Part shown: piece by piece, positions 1-11,955 of the stretch
Numbering within the stretch: the stretch's first letter is position 1
Layout: each line of letters opens with the position of its first letter
Source: Nemertoderma westbladi
Lineage: Eukaryota > Xenacoelomorpha > Nemertodermatida > Nemertodermatidae
Direction: 5' to 3'
Assembly: GCA_032718475.1 (NCBI GenBank)
Contig: JAUCBJ010000824.1
Location: 1 to 62,707 of the forward strand
Length of the DNA stretch: 62,707 bases
Notes under the pieces: model-generated
The model's database searches: none
Told to the model about the DNA's origin: nothing
Seen by the model: only the letters and a program-made list of their open reading frames with translations
Translations under genes and position numbers: made by a program

Positions 1-848
1 CCTTCCAAGTTGGTTGATGTAGAATCACGAAACCGTCTGCTATATCAGTTGATGAAACCTTTTCCATCATATCATTGAGAAACTCTATATGTGGTATGTC
101 TTTATCGTAATGTAACTGTAAATATTTGCTTTCCTTGTCTGTAATAATTACTTTTTATTCTTGTACATTTATTTTTACTTTAAGTCGGTCAGATAAAGCT
201 TTATCGCTCGTATCTAGCTCTGAAAAGACACCTTCATTACTAATTTCATAATTCCATTCATACCACAATAAATTTACTTCCAATGCTGTTAAGTTAAACC
301 TATTATAATACCTATGACCAATAGCATCAGAATATCTAGCTGAAATCTCCCATAGTCCCAAAGAAGCCGTTCCTTTATATTAGCTTACAAAACCAACGGT
401 TGGTTAAACCTTGGACCAACGGTCCAAGGTTGGTTAAATTAACAACAGAATACTGATTTATTATTTCGAGTGGTGGTGATAGAAATTCTAATATTTTTGT
501 CTTACTCTAAAGCAATAAATTAATGAGTGATTTGTTTAGAATTTGACATTTGCCTCGCTTCTGAAGATATACGTTTTCAGAAATAACGCAGGTGGAAATA
601 TTTAAATTTCCTCTTGTAAATTCTATATTAGGATAAATATTACCTCTTGAAACTGATGATTCCTTTTGTCGGTTGATTAATATTTCTAAGGTGTCTAGAA
701 GGTAGAGTGTATCCCGGTAAGAGAAGCATGTTGTTACATTGCTATCGCTTGAGTGTAATATAAAGTACTTGCCATAAACAATACTATAGGTATATTTATT
801 ACATGTAAATTTCCAAGTATTGCTTGAACTTTTTTTAAATAAATCCAT
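1..848 (-). pseudogene. Two unidentified minus-strand ORFs (848-507 and 361 to window edge)
   Basis: On the minus strand an ORF of 113 codons (848-507) is followed by another reading from 361 down to the window edge. The second is broken by one in-frame TAA just before 155, after which the same frame stays open to base 1. Both have mixed, protein-like composition rather than low complexity. I do not recognise either. They could be exons of a neighbouring gene, a decayed gene or part of a mobile element. Between them lies a short hairpin at 407-431. Confidence 0.25.
407..431. other. 11-bp perfect hairpin
   Basis: AACCTTGGACC, a 3-nt loop AAC, then GGTCCAAGGTT. It lies between the two unidentified minus-strand ORFs. 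Function unknown. Confidence 0.5.
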
Positions 849-1130
849 AATTAGAATGAAAACTATTTTGAAAAATAAAAACTAAATAAATGATTATTAG
901 AATGTAAAACTTCGGTTTATATGGTTCCTTTATTACAGCAGAGTAACTTACAATGAATAATATAGTAGTTTCGTGTAACAGATGCAACGTATACTGATGA
1001 ATTATTTCACTATAAGATAGCATTTGTAGTTTAACTTTAACGTAAAAACTTTCGAAAATCCGATGCATTTTGATTAAGTTACAGTAATGTAATATGCCTA
1101 TTCATATTTGTACACATAAAGCCCCTAGGT

Positions 1131-1210
1131 ACTCTCGTGGCGTAGTGGTCAGATGGTTAAGGCGTTGGTTACATTACAGATAGGTTACGAGTTCGAATCC
1201 CGGTCGGGAA
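1131..1210 (+). repeat. tRNA-like sequence, probable SINE head
   Basis: An A-box-like GTGGCGTAGTGG and TGGTTAAGGCG are followed about 45 nt later by a B box GAGTTCGAATCCC. The D-arm region resembles Ser/Leu tRNAs. The T stem pairs poorly and no convincing anticodon arm forms, so this is a tRNA-derived SINE head or tRNA pseudogene rather than a functional tRNA. Confidence 0.5.
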
Positions 1211-1281
1211 ATTTGTATTTTGGGGCCATTTATTTTCATTTGGTGCAAATTGGTGGACCAATGAGAAGCGTACAACGTAGC

Positions 1282-1510
1282 GAACGATGAGCCAGGCCAA
1301 TCATGGGGCATAAAATATCTTATTGCTCAAATGTGAGGCTATGGAAAATTCTGTTAGGATTCCATGTCCCAGATTAGTGTAAGGGCCGGATTGCGTTGAA
1401 CGATGAGCTGGGCCAATCATAGGGCATAAAGCACTTTATTGCTCAAATGTGAAGCTGTGGAAAATTCTGTTTGGTTTCCATGTGCGATATTTAGTATAAA
1501 AAGGCCGGTT
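1282..1510 (+). repeat. 116-bp tandem duplication
   Basis: Two copies of a segment begin AACGATGAGC (about 1282 and 1398). They share GGCCAATCAT..GGCATAAA, TTATTGCTCAAATGTGA and TATGGAAAATTCTGTT-like blocks. Each includes CCAAT (GGCCAATCAT), and the second copy runs straight into a TATA-like box, an arrangement typical of an LTR or polymerase II promoter. Confidence 0.6.
1495..1504 (+). promoter_or_regulatory. Candidate TATA box
   Basis: TATAAAAAGG lies downstream of two CCAAT-containing repeats. No coding region is recognised downstream, so it may be the remnant of an LTR promoter. Confidence 0.3.
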
Positions 1511-3516
1511 TGCCTTCGGTTATCACCTTATACCTTTCACTAGTACCTTTAGTCAATTGTTATTAGTTTATTTGGTTTCTTGTTGAAACTTTGTTAAATC
1601 TGTTTGATAAATCCTTTGCTAAACTGTAAATATACTGCAAATTCCTGAACATGTTTTCTTTTGGTCCAACTTTGGGACAGCCAAACATCGGGAAGATGGC
1701 AGCCTAGACCGTTAGGCCGTCAGCAACGCAGGGGAAAGATGTCCACAACACGCTAGCGCCCACATTGGATTTGACCGCGCACCCCCTTTGCCCTTCGAAA
1801 TGCTCCACTTGCCATGCAGCGCCCGCTTTGTGAGAAAGGTAAGACTTTGTTCGACGCCCTTGCCCGCCGTAAGACCTATAGATCAGGGTAAGCGTGACGC
1901 CGTCCTGGACGCCGCAAAATTTAGGATCAAATAATTATATTTAGGCAGGAAACCCCCCCCCCCCCCCCCTTTGTCAGTCCTGCGAACCCCTGGGTTAACC
2001 TGTACTTCTCACAGGTGCGAACTATTGCCATTCGTCAGTACGCGAGTACATAGGTACGGACAGCATATGTTCCATAATTTAGTGATTCGTAGTACTGACT
2101 GTTTGGTACCGGTTCGCTTTGTAGAACGTACATTAGTACCCCCCCCCCCCCCCCCTGTCTGGAGTTAGTTATTTGATCAGGCAAGGAGTATTTCTGCTAC
2201 CGGCACACTGCTTGGCCTAGGGAGGTTTTATTAATATCCTACCGCGCCTTGCCACGTACTGATAGGTATTGCTGCTAACTACCGCGGCAACAAAGTTCTA
2301 GAATTAAATTAGTATACCAGATCAGCTAACGTACGGTAGCGATTAACCCCTATTTCTTATCTTACAACCAGAATCTGGTATTAGTGCCGATCACGGGTGT
2401 AGTTACTAACACCGTGGTTGCCCATTGAGTTGTGGATAGGAAGGAGAGAGCTTTGACGTCATTTGTGAGTATAAAGTTCTACAAAACGCGACTAGTTTAT
2501 TTTAGTAGCTAGCGCACGGTATCATTTCGGTCAGAAAATCACTAAAACCTAGTGAAAAAGGATACACTAAAATTGTTTTATTTGTAACACACCCACACAC
2601 ACACGCCCTAAAACATATTCGCCCTTAGAGTTCTACTAGTTATAGCGTACTATATATTACTTTAGGCAGAATTATCTGTATTTGTAAATTAGGATCTGAT
2701 ATTTAGTTGCGGCAATAGGGAGTATTTCATTTTCGTTATTAAACTGTTGTTTTCTGCTCAGCAGTATTGTTACATTAGGCACGACCCCTTTTCGACTGAT
2801 TTAGGACTGAATCAGTGTTGTTACGCTAGGTCTGTTAACCCACTAGCTCGTATATAAACCATATAAATCACACCGCGGCAAGTTACGGTATTTAGGACTG
2901 TCAGCGATAGTTAGGATTCGCTGCGCGGGGATTGTTTTCCCGTGAGTTTGGTCTGTTACTGTAACTGTACATCTGCCTCACCGGTTAGAGGACAGGTATC
3001 CTTTTGTCTAGTTTCGTAGGCATTAGACCCGCTCACGTACATAGAATAGACACTAGGCTCTGTTCCTCGCCAGTAGTTGTTTGTGTATTGTATCTGTTTG
3101 TTTAGATATCCTGGACTGGGATTTGTTGTCAGATACTGTACGAGCCCGTATACATTACTAGATCTTACGGTAAGATACATCGTTACTAGGATCCGGTAAG
3201 CGGTATACTACTGGACCTTACATATACAGCTAAAATCATCCTTCTAGGTTAATGGTTGATTTATTACATTAGCGCGAGTTAGAGAGTGAAATGCAGTAAC
3301 GAGTAACAGATGCAACGTGAACAATGCTAGTCCTATCATTCTAACTTATATTCAACTTAGTTGACTGACCAGTCACATATATACAACGATAAAAGAAATC
3401 GATTATTATTAATAGTCAAATTAATGTATTCTATGCTATAGTAATTATGTTAAGGGACTAGATGCTATTTATAAACATCTGCTACCAGTGTTGAAGATGA
3501 AGAATTCAATGGCTAT

Positions 3517-3895
3517 GGTATAACTCAGATATTTATTGCCTTTTTCTCTCGTGGTTGGATGGAAGAGTGAGTGGAGAAATGTGGCAAAACACTAGGGTAC
3601 AGCAATGTGGAAAAGTAGCGTGTGGGTGGGTGAATAGGAAATCATTGAGTTGACAACAATCAATCAATAACAAACAACACTAAAGAGAGAGAGAGAGAGA
3701 AAAAAGTGAAAGGAAGAGTAACCATCATAGCTACGGTAGGTATACGATTGGATGGTTAGGTTAGGCTACGTACTGTACAGTACAATATCATATCATATCA
3801 ATCATCGATTGAATATTTTGTTATAACTCAGATATTTATCGCCTTTTTCTTTCGAGGTTGGATGGAAGAGTGAGCGGAGAATTGTGGCGAATCAT
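3517..3895 (+). repeat. Diverged direct repeat of about 75 bp
   Basis: The segments at 3517-3592 and 3821-3895 share TAACTCAGATATTTAT, GCCTTTTTCT and GGTTGGATGGAAGAGTGAG, 304 bp apart. A GA-rich run lies between them (about 3686-3702). No gene seen. Confidence 0.6.
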
Positions 3896-3949
3896 ATTGG
3901 TCCCGAGTTCGAACCCGGTTGAATATTTTGTTATCTGAAAAATTGCAAA

Positions 3950-4335
3950 ATTAAATTTAATTACTGGTGAAAAATAGCGAAATGAAAAATAGTAGAAGTT
4001 ACCTGTAGACACCCGAGCACCTGTAAAATAAAGGATGATGAATATTAAAATACTGGTTGCTGAAAAATAGCGATTTGAAAAATAGTAGACATTACCTGTA
4101 GACACTCCTAGCATCTGTAAAATAAAGGTTGGTGAATATGAAAATACTGGTTGCTGAAAAATTGCGATTTGAAAAATAGTAGAAGTTACCTGTAGACACT
4201 CCTAGCATCTGTAAAATAAAGGTTGGTGAATATGAAAATACTGGTTGCTGAAAAATAGCGATTTGAAAAATAGTAGAAGTTACCTGATGCTAAGTGTAGA
4301 CACCCGAACACCTGTAAAATAATGGTTGGTGATTG
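3950..4335 (+). repeat. 94-bp tandem repeat, about 4 copies
   Basis: TACTGG-type starts at 3962, 4051, 4145 and 4239 give periods of about 90, 94 and 94 bp. Each unit contains TGAAAAAT(A/T)GCGA, AATAGTAGA, TACCTGTAGACAC and CTGTAAAATAAAGG. The last unit has a small internal insertion. Short ORFs through it are by-products of the repeat. Confidence 0.8.
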
Positions 4336-5800
4336 GATGCAGTACTAGCGTTGGGTGACTAATAACGCCTCTAGCGGAATAAGCGGGAACATGAGAAGTT
4401 ACCATGGTTACGGATGAAATGCTGGCATCTGATTGGATGAAATAATAACGACCACTGGTAAATGTTGAAATGGTGGCTTCTGATTGGATGCAGTACTAAA
4501 AATGGATGGTAATACTGGACTGTGGGTGACCTTGACGCAGTGTCATACAAACATATACTACTTACTCTACTGGTACTTGTACTTGTACTGCTAGCGGTAC
4601 AAAATGTCAGAAGTGCACTTCACTCAAATCTTTATAACTTTTGAATTCTTGATTGGATTTAATTAGGTCTTAATTTTTTGAAAAGCTAATAAAATTGTGC
4701 ATTAGAAAATTCATTAAAATTTTGCGTTAGAAAATTCAATAAAATAATTTTGGTGAGAAAATTATTTTTTCACTTCCTACTCCCCGTAACCGGACAAATG
4801 GGGACTTTTTCTTGCAAAACTATTTATTATTTAAAAACAAACTACAGAGTAGCTATCAGGCGCTTATCACAGAACCCCAGAGAGAGAAAGTAGACTACCA
4901 TGCTTAGAGCTGTGTCACAGCAGTAATCTGTTTGGAGGAGATGCTTTCTAGGTGCTTCCAATGAACCAGCTAACAGTGTCAACAGCATGCTACTAACTAA
5001 CATTATACAAATTATTCAAGTTGGGGTCAAAAAAATCACATTCAAGCAAGCCCACAAACTAATACATGCTGAAATTATACACAATGCGACGCCGCATGCC
5101 TCTATCATTGGGATCTGTGTGTGTTTCTGTATTAACCTGACAATCTGACATGACGTGCCAGATTCCAGTAAAGACCACAAGGTGTGTTGTTCTACCTCTG
5201 AAGGGTTTGGGGTTAATGTGGGAATTATAGACTGTGTTGTTTGTGGAGGCAAATTAAGAATGGTCTGGTTGTGCCAGGCAACTTGGAATACTCGCTGGAA
5301 CCCTTGTGGCTCGGCGGCAGGGGATGCGCCCTTGTGTGTGTGTTTTGGGTGGTGTGCGGAGGAGCATTCAGTTTGCGCTCCTTCGCTCCAACTCGCTATA
5401 CGCTGCACGGCGGTGGGAGATGGCCATAGAGGGCGCTCACCTTTGGAGATGATGGTGCAGGGAGGCGGGGATCCGGACTGGTGCTAAAATGATGTTCATG
5501 CCAACAACTAATTCTGTCGGTTGTGCAATAATTATGTTCGTTATGCAAATAGCTGTAACATTATCGTTTGATTAATTGTGTCTTCTTGTGAATAAATTCC
5601 CAAAAAAATATCGTGTTAATTTCAAACGAAATTGTATAAATAACATTCTTAAATTTACTTCGTATACTACTAATTCTAGCTCGAGCAAACTCAGACATTA
5701 TTTTGTATAATATCAAGTTACTTTTCTGTATATTATTTTAATGTTATTATTATTATTATAAGATGGGGAATATACGATCTACGATATAAAACCAGTAGTA
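4336..5800. other. Unassigned; a GC-richer patch at 5280-5480
   Basis: Mostly AT-rich sequence with no recognised feature. The patch around 5280-5480 is GC-rich and open in several frames on both strands (up to 130 codons), but none resembles a family I know. I treat these ORFs as composition-driven. Confidence 0.4.
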
Positions 5801-5807
5801 TTTATAA

Positions 5808-5911
5808 AGACTACACTGGCGACAACGCCATCTTGACTCCTGGAGACTATCCAAATCTAAACAACTTGCCGAATTCATATGGAGGACCCAATTTCAACAA
5901 TATCATCTCTA
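5808..5911 (+). other. Possible small plus-strand exon or exon relic
   Basis: An open segment with protein-like composition (it reads TPGDYPNLNNLPNSYGG) ends at a good donor-like TCTAG|GTAATG. The upstream acceptor is weak (TTTATAAAG). It is antisense to the LamG gene. Only the donor and composition support it. Confidence 0.15.
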
Positions 5912-6018
5912 GGTAATGGAACTTTGGCACAATGCCTAACATATAAACCTACAGTAAACATATTATAAATTGTCATTTAAAACCCTGCAAATTATTAGTT
6001 TGATTTTGTATTTTATAC

Positions 6019-6607
6019 TAGTACTAGGAACGGTATGCTGCATTGCAGCTGCATTATATATATATTACATATATATTAGGAATGCTGTGCCGGCTTCTCA
6101 ACAAAATTACGCCGCCACAACTCCCTATCACCCATGACATTTGCTAGATCATCCGCATCTTCAAGGCCAGTGTCCTTTAAGATGCGTCTCAAGAAAGTCA
6201 TGGGTTGTCCACCATGCTTATTCGCTCCATGAGGGCACCAAAGCACAAGATTATGCACTGGCTGGTCATCAGGGCGAAAGCAATGTCCTGCAAAGCGGAG
6301 GCGGCTTTGTTCTAGTGTCAAGCTTGGGGGGACCAATGACACACCTACAATGTTATATAGTGTCTGGTTGGAAATGTGTGCATTGTACTTGACACAATGA
6401 ACACGGCGTAGCATTCTTGTGAATGTGCCATCCAGAGATTTGGTGTCCTGAGCAGTTAGAGAGCCCAGCATGGACTCCCATAGAGGAGTACTGGAACTAC
6501 TACTGCTCTAAATAATCGGACCTTAACTTTCCGTTTAATTCTATGTGATTTCCAAATCCTTGAAAGCCTATTCAAAGCTTCCCATGCCTTTCCTTTACGT
6601 ATTCGAA
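6019..6607 (-). mobile_element. RTE-like LINE, 3' fragment
   Basis: The 3' end lies on the left: TACTAG tail, then the conserved TGCATTGCAGCTGCA terminus, interrupted by an AT-rich expansion (about 6054-6081). The minus strand encodes the C-terminal part shared with the other RTE copies here (FTRMLRRVHCVKYNAH, QTLYNI, LRFAGHCFR, LKDTGLEDADDLANVMG). It is truncated at ATTCGAA (6607). It contains single-base differences and frame changes, and is not functional. Confidence 0.85.
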
Positions 6608-7094
6608 TTTGTATTGTATTGTATAGTGTATAATATATTATTACTAGAAATGCCAACAAGCTAGATATACTGTATGAACAGATAGACGAATCCCCATTGA
6701 TTCTCTCCCAATTGAACAGGTTACAGTCTTCAGAGAGCAATCCCAGCCCCTAAATGTCATTATTATCAAACTATAAAACATTTGAACGGCCCAGTGCGTA
6801 TAATTCAATCAGCTGGCCTCCCACCTATCATAGCTGTGAGTAACCTTATAGATATTTCTATAGGAATCACTACGAAGAGCTATTCAGCTGACGGTGGGTG
6901 TAATACATTACAAACTAATAGTTGATGATTGCTTAATCAATTAATGAATTAATCTTCATTTCAATACAAATGACAAATTTGGGAATTTAATAAAATGCCT
7001 ATAGAGCGAGAATAAACCCTTTTCTCCCCTTTATAAAACCACTTGTCTCCTCTCGCCGATGAATAACCCGTAGGCCCCAATACTCAATAAGCCC
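6608..7094. other. Unassigned AT-rich stretch
   Basis: No gene, tandem repeat or recognisable element seen. An ORF that continues out of the adjacent RTE fragment is a chance extension. Confidence 0.4.
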
Positions 7095-7469
7095 CTAAGA
7101 TATAAAAAGATCTTCTAAGTCCGATTCCGTGGTGGCTATTAGTACCAGATCGTCCGCGTAAAGTAATAGAAATAGCTGCAAGTGGGATAAGGTGATACCA
7201 TTCAGACCGCCAAGTCTCAGCTCAGCCTCCAGGTCATTGAGAAAAAGAATAAAAAGTACCGGGGACAAACATTCCCCTTGCAATACGCCCAAAAACCAGT
7301 CATACGCCTCGCCCCCATTCCATTGCACTCGCGACTTTACACTTTCATAGAGACTCTTAATAACCTGAAATATCTTTCCTGAAGTTCCAGGGCAATTGAG
7401 TTTCACCCATAGAGCATCGCGTTCCACACGGTCAAATGCCTTTTGAAAATCTATAAATCCGCAATACAA
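7095..7469 (-). pseudogene. LINE reverse-transcriptase fragment (not the RTE family seen elsewhere here)
   Basis: 124 codons cover the core fingers/palm of a non-LTR RT: FIDFQKAFDRVERDALW (first catalytic Asp), GVLQGECLSPVLFILFLNDLE, and the catalytic box YADDLVL. No endonuclease or C-terminal part is visible on either side, so this is an isolated fragment. The sequence is quite unlike the RTE copies and the CR1/L2-like element at 54-57 kb, so it is a third LINE family. Confidence 0.8.
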
Positions 7470-7828
7470 AATTGGAAACAGAAGTTCAACCCCCGGTGAC
7501 GCGCTTTCTCATTTTTTCCACTTCTGTACAAAACCATAATATTACACCAATAAAATTAAATACCATTTATAACAAACCTTAAAAATCATCAAAAATTTTC
7601 AGCGCCACTTACATAATAATAGGCCTACATAACATATACAGAATTATTTTCACAAAATTTCGCCTTGATAGTTATGTTGCCCCATCTTTGATCTATCATA
7701 TAAAAAAAACTTTTCTGTGTTTAAATTTAAAACTGTAAAAGCCTTAGGGTTTTAAGCGCAATCATTTTTTTTATTGTTTATTGTTTACTAGTATTTAACT
7801 AATATTAAATAGGAAAAGTAAAATTTTT
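7470..7828. other. Unassigned AT-rich stretch
   Basis: AT-rich sequence with homopolymer T and A runs. Nothing recognised. Confidence 0.4.
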
Positions 7829-9701
7829 CTACTACTACTACTACTAGGATCAGCATGCTGCATTGCAGCTGCATTTTTAAGAATGCTGTGCCGGCTTATC
7901 GACAAAATTGCACCGCCACAACTATCACCTATCCCTATCACCCATGACATTTGCTAGATCATCCGCATCTTCAAGGCCAGTGTCCTTTAAGATGCGTCTC
8001 AAGAAAGACATGGGCTGTCCACCATGCTTATTCACTCCATGAGGCTGCCAAAGTACAAGATTATGCACTGGCTGGTCCTCACGGCGAAGCAATGTCCTGC
8101 AAAGCGGAGGCGATTTTGTTCTAGTGTCAAGCTTGGGGGAACCAATGAGACACCTCCAATGTTATATAGTGTCTCGTTGGAGATGTGTGCATTGTACTTG
8201 ACACAATGAACCCGGCGTAGCATTCTTGTGAATGTGCCATCCAGAGATTTAGTGTCCTCAGCAGTTAGAGCCCAACATGGACTCCCATAGAGGAGTACTG
8301 GAACTACTGCTGCTCTAAATAATCGGACCTTAAGTTTCCGATTAATTCTCGTTGACTTCCAAGTCCTGGAAAGCCTATTCAAGGCTGCCCATGCCGTTCC
8401 CTTACGTATTCGAAGGTCCTCACCTGACTTCCGGATCCATGATCCCAGGTAACAGAAGTCATCCACATGCTCAAGCATACCATTTTTTGAGCTTATGCTC
8501 ATCCGATCAGAGACTTGCTGAGGACTTTCAAAGTTAACTGTCAAAATTTTGGTCTTTCTGGAGTTAATAAAAAGACCAACACTAGAAGCAGCATGTTCTA
8601 ATGAGCTGAGGAGCCGTTGGGCTCCATCTAGTCATCCTGAGAGTACTCCTAAGTCATCAGCAAAGTCTAGATCAGTTAGGTACTTGGCAGGCTAGACTTC
8701 TAGATCCAGTAGGTGGAGTTATCATCACCCCATCATCATTATGATTATATAAGGACACGCGTAGAACATAGTCAACAATAATTATGAACAAGAATGGTGC
8801 AAGTGTGTCTCCCTGGAGGACGCCCCATAACACTTCAAATGGTTCTGTGTCACCGTCAACAGTAGACACAAATGTTGTCGAACCATCGTATACTGATCTG
8901 ATTGCTGCAAAATTTTTATCAGGAATCCCATATAATGCAAGTATGCTGGACATACGTGAGCGAGAGACTGAATCAAAGGCCTTGAAGAAGTCAACAAAGA
9001 TAACACCCAGATGCCTGTCTTTCTTTTTTGATAACTCTTCAATTATCCTTCTAAGTGCCAAAATTGGCTCCATGGTCCCACGACCTTTACGGAACCCATT
9101 CTGATTTCCACGGAGCAGTCTCTCAATGGGATCCCTGATGCGATTTAATATAATTATATTGTATAGCTTTGCAGCAATCGAGATCAATGAGATTCCCCGA
9201 AAAGAACCATAGAGTGTTAGGTTGCCTTTCTTGGGAACTGGCACCAACTTATTTGTTTTCATTTCTTGTGGGACTCTTGTTGTTCGGTACATGTCTACTA
9301 TGATGGGATAGATGGCTTTAAACACTCAGGTATTTTAAAGACCTCAGGGGGAACACCAGCTACTCCACTGGCACGATTGGTCTTAATGCTCTTTGCAGCA
9401 GCCTTCACTTCTGCAAAGGAGATATCTCCAATGGGAATATCTGGGAATCAGACTCAGACACTTTTACTTCTATAAAGTTATCAGGCAATACCCTGTCATT
9501 ATTGAGGAGCTTTTCAAAGTGGACCTTCCAACCATTGGGGCGATTGGCTGGTGATTCAGCCTTAACCTTGGTGGTTGGTTGCCTTTTCCACCCAGTAAGC
9601 AAGTTGATCGATTTCCATGCCTGGGATGATTGCCTGCTGTCGTCAGCATCATTGATGGCATCAACCTGTTGGTTTATTAGCTCCTGTAGATTAACAGAGT
9701 A
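7829..9701 (-). mobile_element. RTE-like LINE, 5'-truncated copy with broken RT
   Basis: The 3' terminus is on the left: an (ACT)n tail at about 7830-7846, which is (TAG)n on the element strand, then the conserved GCATGCTGCATTGCAGC end. The minus strand encodes, in pieces, an RT upstream region (around 9600-9400), RT core (MFKAIYPIIVDMYRTTRVPQ to VDYVLRVSL, 9325-8700) and the C-terminal domain (8544-8032: DDFCYLGSWIRKSGEDLRIRKG, VPVLLYGSPCWALTAEDT, VHCVKYNAH). The frame changes near 8690, 8100 and 9440. The endonuclease part is missing (5' truncation). It is non-autonomous and dead. Confidence 0.88.
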
Positions 9702-9980
9702 AATTAACAGAGATAATTTTTAATAAGGTAAAATAGTCCAATAAGGTCAAATAGCTCAATACATTGTTTTCTGTGATTTCTAACTGTATTCTTGACATCT
9801 GTGTAACATGAAAGATAGTCACGAAAAGGTACAACAGACATCAAATATGGCAAAAAACAGGTGTGATATTAAATTCACTTTGAACAACAAATAGAGATCA
9901 AATAACAAATGGACCACACAATTAAAAATTATATCGTTTCGAATTAATTTAATAGTGGATATTTGGCGGAAGGGGAGAGT
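9702..9980. other. Unassigned AT-rich stretch
   Basis: Nothing recognised between the RTE copy and the 43-bp tandem repeat. Confidence 0.4.
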
Positions 9981-10258
9981 TAGATGAACTGCATTTATGT
10001 GACAGTGTGCATTCGGGGGAAGTTTGGTGAACTGCATTTATGTGACAGTGTGCATTCGGGGGAAGTTTGGTGAACTGCATTTATGTGACAGTGTGCATTC
10101 GGGAGAGGTTTGGTGAACTGCATTTATGTGACAGTGTGCATTCGGGGGAAGTTTGGTGAACTGCATTTATGTGACAGTGTGCATTCGGGGAGGTTTGGTG
10201 AACTGCATTTATGTGACAGTGTGCATTCGGGGGAAGTTTGGTGAACTGCATTTATGCA
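9981..10258 (+). repeat. 43-bp minisatellite, about 6.5 copies
   Basis: A repeated unit contains GAACTGCATTTATGTGACAG, TGTGCATTCGGG and (G)GAAGTTTGGT. Seven GAACTGCAT starts are visible. Variants are small (GGGGGAAG, GGGAGAGG, GGGGAGG). It ends abruptly in ATTTATGCAGTGAATCC. Confidence 0.9.
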
Positions 10259-11955
10259 GTGAATCCAAACTCCCCCCTTTGAGATATCATATACCTAAGA
10301 CGTGCTAGGGTGTCGGGGAAATATTTGTTACTGTCACACTTTGCTTCCATTTATCCTATCCTATAATATTACTCCAATCAGATAAGATATACTAATTAGT
10401 AATTTAGAACTCTAAACTGTCTTTCATGCAAACAAAATTCAAACTAAAGACAGTGAATGACCATGCTGCCATGACCATGGAAATAATTTAAATATAATTA
10501 TATATCAAATATTTTGGAAGGCTTCCAAGTTAAACCCCAAAACAATTATTTTATTACATATAGTAAATAACATTGCATGTTCTTCTTCTTCTCATAATAA
10601 AATATAATAATGAAATATATCTGACTGGAGTAACATTTCACAACCAAAATGTTTCAGTGTGAAAAGTGTACCACACGCCCGCCCAAACAGCCGCATACGC
10701 ATCGCCAACAAATTTAACAAAAGGTTACATACATGTTGGGTTAATGACAAGTGAAAATTGATCGTGTAATATAAACTAAATTAAACGACGGGCTGGCTCT
10801 CCTCCACTTCCCAATGGAAATGTACCCAATGGAAATGTTGTTATAATCTAATATTGGGGCGGGTTTCTCTCGGTGAGATTAATAGGTGTACTAAGGGGCC
10901 AATGAAAGAAAGGAGGGAGGTTGTGTAGCGACCTCCTTCACTGGATAGCAGTAATTTGTACGGGAGTAGCCGCCAATATTGGTTGGAATTGTGGGTGAGG
11001 GCGGTTAAGGATGTCTGGGATGGAAATATGTTGTAATATTGGATATTAACGGAATGAAATATTACGGTGGGAAAGGGGGAAAAAGGGAATAATTGTGTAG
11101 TGATTATTGCATTTTTAAATTGGAATCATGACAGAGTGTATTTTTGTATGTTTGCCTACGGAGGCGCGAAAAATCGATTACAACGAATACCCCCGCAGAG
11201 AAAATTCCAGCTGTCTACTTCCTTAAATAGCAGTATTATATATTGTAATTATTACATATTGACAGTAGATAAGAGACCTTCAATTCTGCACGGAAAGGTT
11301 TAATTTTAAATGCATTTGCGCCACTCAAAAGGCTACTCCTGTTTTTCCTTTAAAATTTGAAAAGACATTTACGTGCTCTGGTTACTGGAGGAAAGATCAT
11401 TCACTACTTATTTTAGAAAAATATTTCCTTTAAACTGATCATAAGAACTAACTAAGAAATATACAAGTATGTACAATTTCAATGAATACTGTATATTAAA
11501 AAAAAACAGATTTTAAACTTCCAAAAACTAGAGGTGTCTCCAAAAGGTGCCCACCCACCCCCGGTTAACCTTGTTTATGATCTACATAGAGAAACAAAGA
11601 CGATATTATTGGCCATTTAGATGAATGCAATTTCTATTTAATTATCTTAACAATAAACGATAAGTAAACACAGGTGTGGGGCTTCCCTTCGTGTGGCACG
11701 AAGTCAATGAGTCTTTGCATAGCAGTTAAATTGTGGAGCCTTGAAATTTTAAGTTTTACCTTGACAGAGTATTGCTTTGCGTTAACAACTTGTCTCAATA
11801 AACTCAAGAAAAACTTAGTCAAGGTAAATCTGAGTTTCACGGTGACCTTGAATTTGATTCAAGGTCAATCTCAATATTTTTTAATTTACCCAGCCCAGAA
11901 TTGAAATGAAATTTACGTTTATAATAACGTTTTTCGGTTACTGAATTAGATGACG
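10259..11955. other. Unassigned intergenic or intronic stretch
   Basis: 1.7 kb with no recognisable coding region or element. ORFs of 60-80 codons have no family features. Confidence 0.4.

Larger units (their letters stand above)
991..3302. other. 2.3-kb segment flanked by a 16-bp direct repeat
   Basis: GTAACAGATGCAACGT occurs exactly at 975-990 and again at 3303-3318. If this is a target-site duplication, the intervening 2312 bp is one inserted element. Inside are a tRNA-like sequence (about 1131-1210), a 116-bp tandem duplication ending in a TATA-like box, two poly-C runs (about 1950-1968 and 2139-2155) and a short CA run (about 2587-2602). I found no recognisable protein. The rest (849-1130, 1505-3300) shows nothing else I can name. 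Confidence 0.25.

Noticed and set aside
1949-2156. Poly-C runs as functional sites
   Set aside because: Simple homopolymers that often carry sequencing length errors; no partner motif.
3895-3920. tRNA B box (GAGTTCGAACCCGG)
   Set aside because: No A box at the right distance, and it lies in repeated DNA; too little to call a SINE or tRNA.
5016-5487. Overlapping ORFs of 110-130 codons on both strands
   Set aside because: GC-rich patch open in several frames, no recognisable domain.
6456-6740. 94-codon minus-strand ORF
   Set aside because: Chance fusion of the RTE C-terminal frame with unrelated AT-rich flank.
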